The notes under the pieces: generated by a model
Databases searched by the model: none
Told to the model about the DNA's origin: nothing
Seen by the model: the letters and a program-made list of their open reading frames with translations, nothing else
Position numbers and translations under genes: made by a program
Assembly: GCA_013299115.1 (NCBI GenBank)
Contig: JAAFKA010000013.1
Coordinates: forward strand, 62,001-126,000
Source of the DNA: Cytophagales bacterium
GTDB lineage: Bacteria > Bacteroidota > Bacteroidia > Cytophagales > Thermoflexibacteraceae
Length of the DNA stretch: 64,000 bases
Reading direction: 5' to 3'
Shown: one piece after another, positions 61,017 through 64,000 of the stretch
Numbering within the stretch: the first letter of the stretch is position 1
Layout of the letters: each line of letters begins with the position of its first letter

Positions 61017-63890
61017 ATGCAAGCTAAAAACATATTTCAATTTACTGTTCAATTTATTTTTTTATCCTTCACTTTGGGGTTTTGTGGCTTATTTTGCAAG
61101 TTGCAAGCCCAAAATACACTCACTTGGCAGCAAACTTACAACCAAATTGGCGTGTATAAAAAAGCAAATTTGTTAGATTCAGCTTTGGTTGTAGCCCAAA
61201 AAGCTGTGGAACAAGCCCAAACAGCATTTGGCAACCGCCACGAAAATTATATGGTTTCTCTGTTTGAGGTGGCTACGCTGTGCGAAATGCAGCAACGCTA
61301 CACTTTGGGCTTAGTGCCTATCAATCAGGCAGTTGCTTTGTATAAGGAACTTTACAAACAAGAAGATGCTCGTTTTTTTGATTACATTTCTTTGCAAATC
61401 AGAATTTGGCAACTTACCAATGACCATGACGAGGCAGAAAAATTATGCTCTACTTACCTAAAAATTGCAGAGAAAAATTTTGGAAAAGTATCAAAATCTT
61501 ACACTACTTTGTTGGCTTTGCAGGCGAATAATTACCAAACACGCAAAGATTTTATTAAGGCGGAAAGGTGTTTGACAGAACTATTGCCTTTGCGTGAGCA
61601 ACTGCATGGCAAACTAAGTTTTGAGTATTCGTCTTCTACCTATAATTTGGGTGTGTTGTACCAACGAACAGGGAGGTTTTCTAAGGCAGAAAAGTTGTAT
61701 CTCAACGTCTTGGCGGTACGTGAACAGCTATTTGGAACAAATCACAAATCATTGCGTTATCCTTTGGAGGGTTTGTCGGGCTTGTATAATAACACAGGCA
61801 GGGCTGCGGAAGGTAAAAAATATGCTCTCCGTTATGTGGAGTTAGCAGCTAAACAATTTGGACAAAAAACTCAATCTTATGCAGCAGCACTTTACGTTTG
61901 GGCAGATTGCGAAAAATATTTGGGGAATTATGCAGTAGCAGACTGTTTAATGCAGGTTACTACGCAAATCCACAAGGAGGTTTTGGGCGAGGAAAATGGT
62001 TTTTATGCCTCTTGTTTGAGTACGACAGCAGGAATTTATATGATACAAAAAGACCGCAGGGCAGAAAAGTTATACAAAAAATCGGAGGAAATTATCAATA
62101 CCATTTACGGCAAAAAACACGAAAGTAGCATGGGGAGGTCGCAACATTTGGCTATTTATTATGCTTTGATGGGCGAATACAAGGAGGCAAAAAAGAGGTA
62201 TTTGAAAATATTAGCTGCCACAAGCAAAAAAATTGACAATTATTTTCCGCACTTGAACGAGGAGGACAAAAAGGATTTTTATTTTAACACCAAAGGAATT
62301 TTTGACGATTTCAACGATTTTGCCATACAATATTACGAAAAAGACAAGAAATTGGCAGTCCAACTATTTGAGATGCAACTTAAAACCAAATCTTTGTTGC
62401 TCCATACAAGCAATAAAATGAGGGATAGAATTTTGAGAAGTGAGAATGATAGTTTGATAACTCTCTACAAAAATTACCAAAAACGAAAAGACGACTATGC
62501 CCAAGCCAGTAAAATGAAAGTGGCAGAATTGCAAAAGGCTGGTTATAATTTGGAAAAACTGTTAGATACCTTGCAAAAGCAAGAAAAACAGTTGGCTTTG
62601 CTCTCCGAAGATTTTGCTCGCCATGCCGAAAAACGCAACTATTCTTGGCAGGCTATTCGCCGCCAGCTCAAAAAAGGCGAAGCAATTATAGAAATTATCA
62701 GGGTAGCAAGGGAAAAAATACGATTTAGACCCGAAAAAGATACGTTGTATGTGGCTTTGCTCATTACCCCACACACACGCAAAGCCCCGAAACTGATTGT
62801 GTTGCCCGAAGGAAATAAATTGGAAATGACTTATTACAAAGAATATAAAAATCGGATTAACTATTTTTTGCAAGACACTAATTCTTACAAAAGATATTGG
62901 TTGCCCTTAGCCAAGGAATTGAAAGACATCAAAAAAGTGTATTTTACGCCTGATGGCATCTACCACAAGGTCAATTTGAATACGTTGAAAAATCCGCAAA
63001 CAGGAAATTTTTTGATACAAGATATTGATATTCAGTTGCTTACCAATTCAAAAGATTTGTTGCTTAGTGCCAACGCAAAAGCAAACAAGCCAACGGCAAC
63101 AGCCCAAAATAGTCAAGACAAAAATTATAAAACTTCAAACTCTACGGCTTTTTTGGTAGGCTACCCCGATTATACGTTGTCTGATGACAAGGTAGTGAAA
63201 TTATTGGAAAAAGCCGAACAAGAAAACAAGCTAAACAACCGCAGTACAGGCAAAGAAACCCGAAATTTTACGAATGTGATAACGGAGTTGGTAGGCACAA
63301 AGAAAGAAATTGAGCAAATAGGGCAGTTGTTGAGGCAAAATAACTATGAGGTCAGCACTTGTTTGCAACGCAACGCCACCGAAGATACGATTAAGACTGT
63401 TCACAATCCCACGATTTTGCACATAGCCACGCATGGTTTTTTCAATCAAGTAAGCACCGACAAAGACAATCCCTTGTTTCGGTCAGGGCTGTTGCTTTCG
63501 GGTGCAGCTTTGTATATTACCGAAGACAGCCTGAGTGTGATGGGCAAAGAAGACGGTATTTTGACAGCCTACGAGTCTATGAGTTTAGATTTAGACGAAA
63601 CAGATTTGGTCGTGTTGTCGGCTTGCGAAACAGGATTAGGTGCTTTGACAGACGGCGAAGGGGTTTATGGTTTGCAACGTGCTTTTTTGGTGGCAGGGGC
63701 AAAACAAGTGCTTTCGAGCCTTTGGAAAGTAGATGACACCAAAACTCAAGAACTGATGAACTTGTTTTATGACAATTTGCAAAAAACGACCAACAAAAGA
63801 ATTGCTTTTAGGCAAGCCCAACAGACGCTAAGGCAGAAATATCCGCAGCCGTATTATTGGGGGGCTTTTGTGATGATGGGTGGGGAGTGA
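61017..63890 (+). CDS. Secreted TPR-CHAT protein (caspase-like protease domain)
   Basis: A 957-residue protein with an N-terminal signal (ending KLQAQN). About ten tetratricopeptide repeats fill residues 40-430 (LDSALVVAQKAVEQAQTAFG, SYTTLLALQANNY, FSKAEKLYLNVL). A coiled coil follows (residues about 440-530), then the C-terminal CHAT domain (580-957), a caspase/gingipain-like cysteine protease fold. The catalytic His is in HIATHGFF (H806) and Cys in SACETGLGALTDGEG (C870), so it looks active. CHAT-TPR proteins act in caspase-like defence in some systems, but the export signal argues for an envelope or secreted role. Candidate start ATG 61017; a TAAATTTG at 60950-60957 may be the -7 element. 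Confidence 0.9.
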   Translation: MQAKNIFQFTVQFIFLSFTLGFCGLFCKLQAQNTLTWQQTYNQIGVYKKANLLDSALVVAQKAVEQAQTAFGNRHENYMVSLFEVATLCEMQQRYTLGLVPINQAVALYKELYKQEDARFFDYISLQIRIWQLTNDHDEAEKLCSTYLKIAEKNFGKVSKSYTTLLALQANNYQTRKDFIKAERCLTELLPLREQLHGKLSFEYSSSTYNLGVLYQRTGRFSKAEKLYLNVLAVREQLFGTNHKSLRYPLEGLSGLYNNTGRAAEGKKYALRYVELAAKQFGQKTQSYAAALYVWADCEKYLGNYAVADCLMQVTTQIHKEVLGEENGFYASCLSTTAGIYMIQKDRRAEKLYKKSEEIINTIYGKKHESSMGRSQHLAIYYALMGEYKEAKKRYLKILAATSKKIDNYFPHLNEEDKKDFYFNTKGIFDDFNDFAIQYYEKDKKLAVQLFEMQLKTKSLLLHTSNKMRDRILRSENDSLITLYKNYQKRKDDYAQASKMKVAELQKAGYNLEKLLDTLQKQEKQLALLSEDFARHAEKRNYSWQAIRRQLKKGEAIIEIIRVAREKIRFRPEKDTLYVALLITPHTRKAPKLIVLPEGNKLEMTYYKEYKNRINYFLQDTNSYKRYWLPLAKELKDIKKVYFTPDGIYHKVNLNTLKNPQTGNFLIQDIDIQLLTNSKDLLLSANAKANKPTATAQNSQDKNYKTSNSTAFLVGYPDYTLSDDKVVKLLEKAEQENKLNNRSTGKETRNFTNVITELVGTKKEIEQIGQLLRQNNYEVSTCLQRNATEDTIKTVHNPTILHIATHGFFNQVSTDKDNPLFRSGLLLSGAALYITEDSLSVMGKEDGILTAYESMSLDLDETDLVVLSACETGLGALTDGEGVYGLQRAFLVAGAKQVLSSLWKVDDTKTQELMNLFYDNLQKTTNKRIAFRQAQQTLRQKYPQPYYWGAFVMMGGE

Positions 63891-63914
63891 GGTGGGAGAT
63901 AGCTATTTGGGCTT

Positions 63915-64000
63915 CTACATCTCTATTTTCTCCATCACACACTCTATCACAGTTCTATTTTCGTAGTCAAAGTTCATACCTATCAAACAAACCTGTCGGT
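63915..64000 (-). CDS. C-terminal end of an unidentified gene (possible PD-(D/E)xK nuclease-type protein)
   Basis: The minus strand from 64000 is open for 27 codons to a TAG at 63915-63917, giving RQVCLIGMNFDYENRTVIEC then VMEKIEM. The pattern V-x-L-I-G-x-N-F-x-x-x-x-R-T-V resembles the end of AAA-ATPase/PD-(D/E)xK nuclease proteins common in Bacteroidota, but 27 residues are too few for a firm call. The 24-base gap to the CHAT stop suggests convergent genes. Confidence 0.4.
   Translation of the reverse strand, partial: RQVCLIGMNFDYENRTVIECVMEKIEM

Overview
The window looks like a chromosomal segment of a low-to-moderate GC Bacteroidota, most likely of the Cytophagia type. The evidence is the type IX secretion-style proteins, many Bacteroidota lipoproteins with a Cys lipobox, two promoters of the form TTG-N19-TAnnTTTG, an SDR-type threonine dehydrogenase, DUF6427 and DUF3822 proteins, and PKD, CHAT-TPR and choice-of-anchor proteins. 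No species is claimed. I saw no rRNA or tRNA genes, no insertion sequence with a transposase of the classical kind, and no CRISPR array.

Layout. 1-11.6 kb: the N-terminal part of an L,D-transpeptidase (runs off the left edge), nadD, a 107-bp tandem repeat array, a PorE-like PD40/OmpA protein, a very long repetitive lipoprotein, and two poorly known proteins. 11.6-17 kb: a secreted hypothetical and an Eco57I-like restriction-modification pair. 17-26.4 kb: HxlR/YciI divergent pair, a glycosyltransferase, rpsL standing alone, folE plus a pterin synthase, a minisatellite, a thioredoxin-like protein, a lipase-like lipoprotein, an Rpn nuclease and dnaG. 26.4-40.1 kb: prc protease, PKD and YD-repeat lipoproteins, pnuC, NAD(P)HX repair enzyme, DUF58, cdd, a TPR protein, frr and purA. 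40.2-43.9 kb: a compact three-gene cassette (DUF262, AAA ATPase, and a protein ending in a colicin E3-like ribonuclease signature). 44-48 kb: sucC, pdhA, a second Rpn protein and a VOC protein. 48.3-50.3 kb: a 2-kb segment bounded by direct repeats, carrying a membrane protein and a Fic protein. 50.4-53.2 kb: aldo/keto reductase, SDR and threonine dehydrogenase. 53.2-56.4 kb: YHYH/YwqK/SCO operon. 56.7-64 kb: cytochrome b5-like protein, DUF6427 membrane protein, rsgA, NfeD, a CHAT-TPR protein and the C-terminal end of a further gene.

The most interesting locus is the 40.2-43.9 kb cassette. Its three genes overlap and are co-oriented. They combine a DUF262 protein with a specificity-subunit-like N-terminus, an SMC/OLD-type ATPase, and a last gene whose C-terminus shows D-x-x-H-G-x-x-x-E... 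spacing (D, +3 H, +7 E) followed by HLGS, as in the 16S rRNA-cleaving domain of colicin E3. I infer an abortive-infection-type defence system with a ribosome-targeting effector. The second theme is intergenic structure: several families of palindromes and nested hairpins, an 83-bp repeat present in inverted copies 39 kb apart, a repeat flanking frr, and a gene-conversion-like 125-bp tract shared by the two adjacent methylase genes.

Gene starts were chosen by hand. Where the longest frame begins with a rare GTG/TTG codon or precedes the signal peptide or family start, I used the internal ATG.
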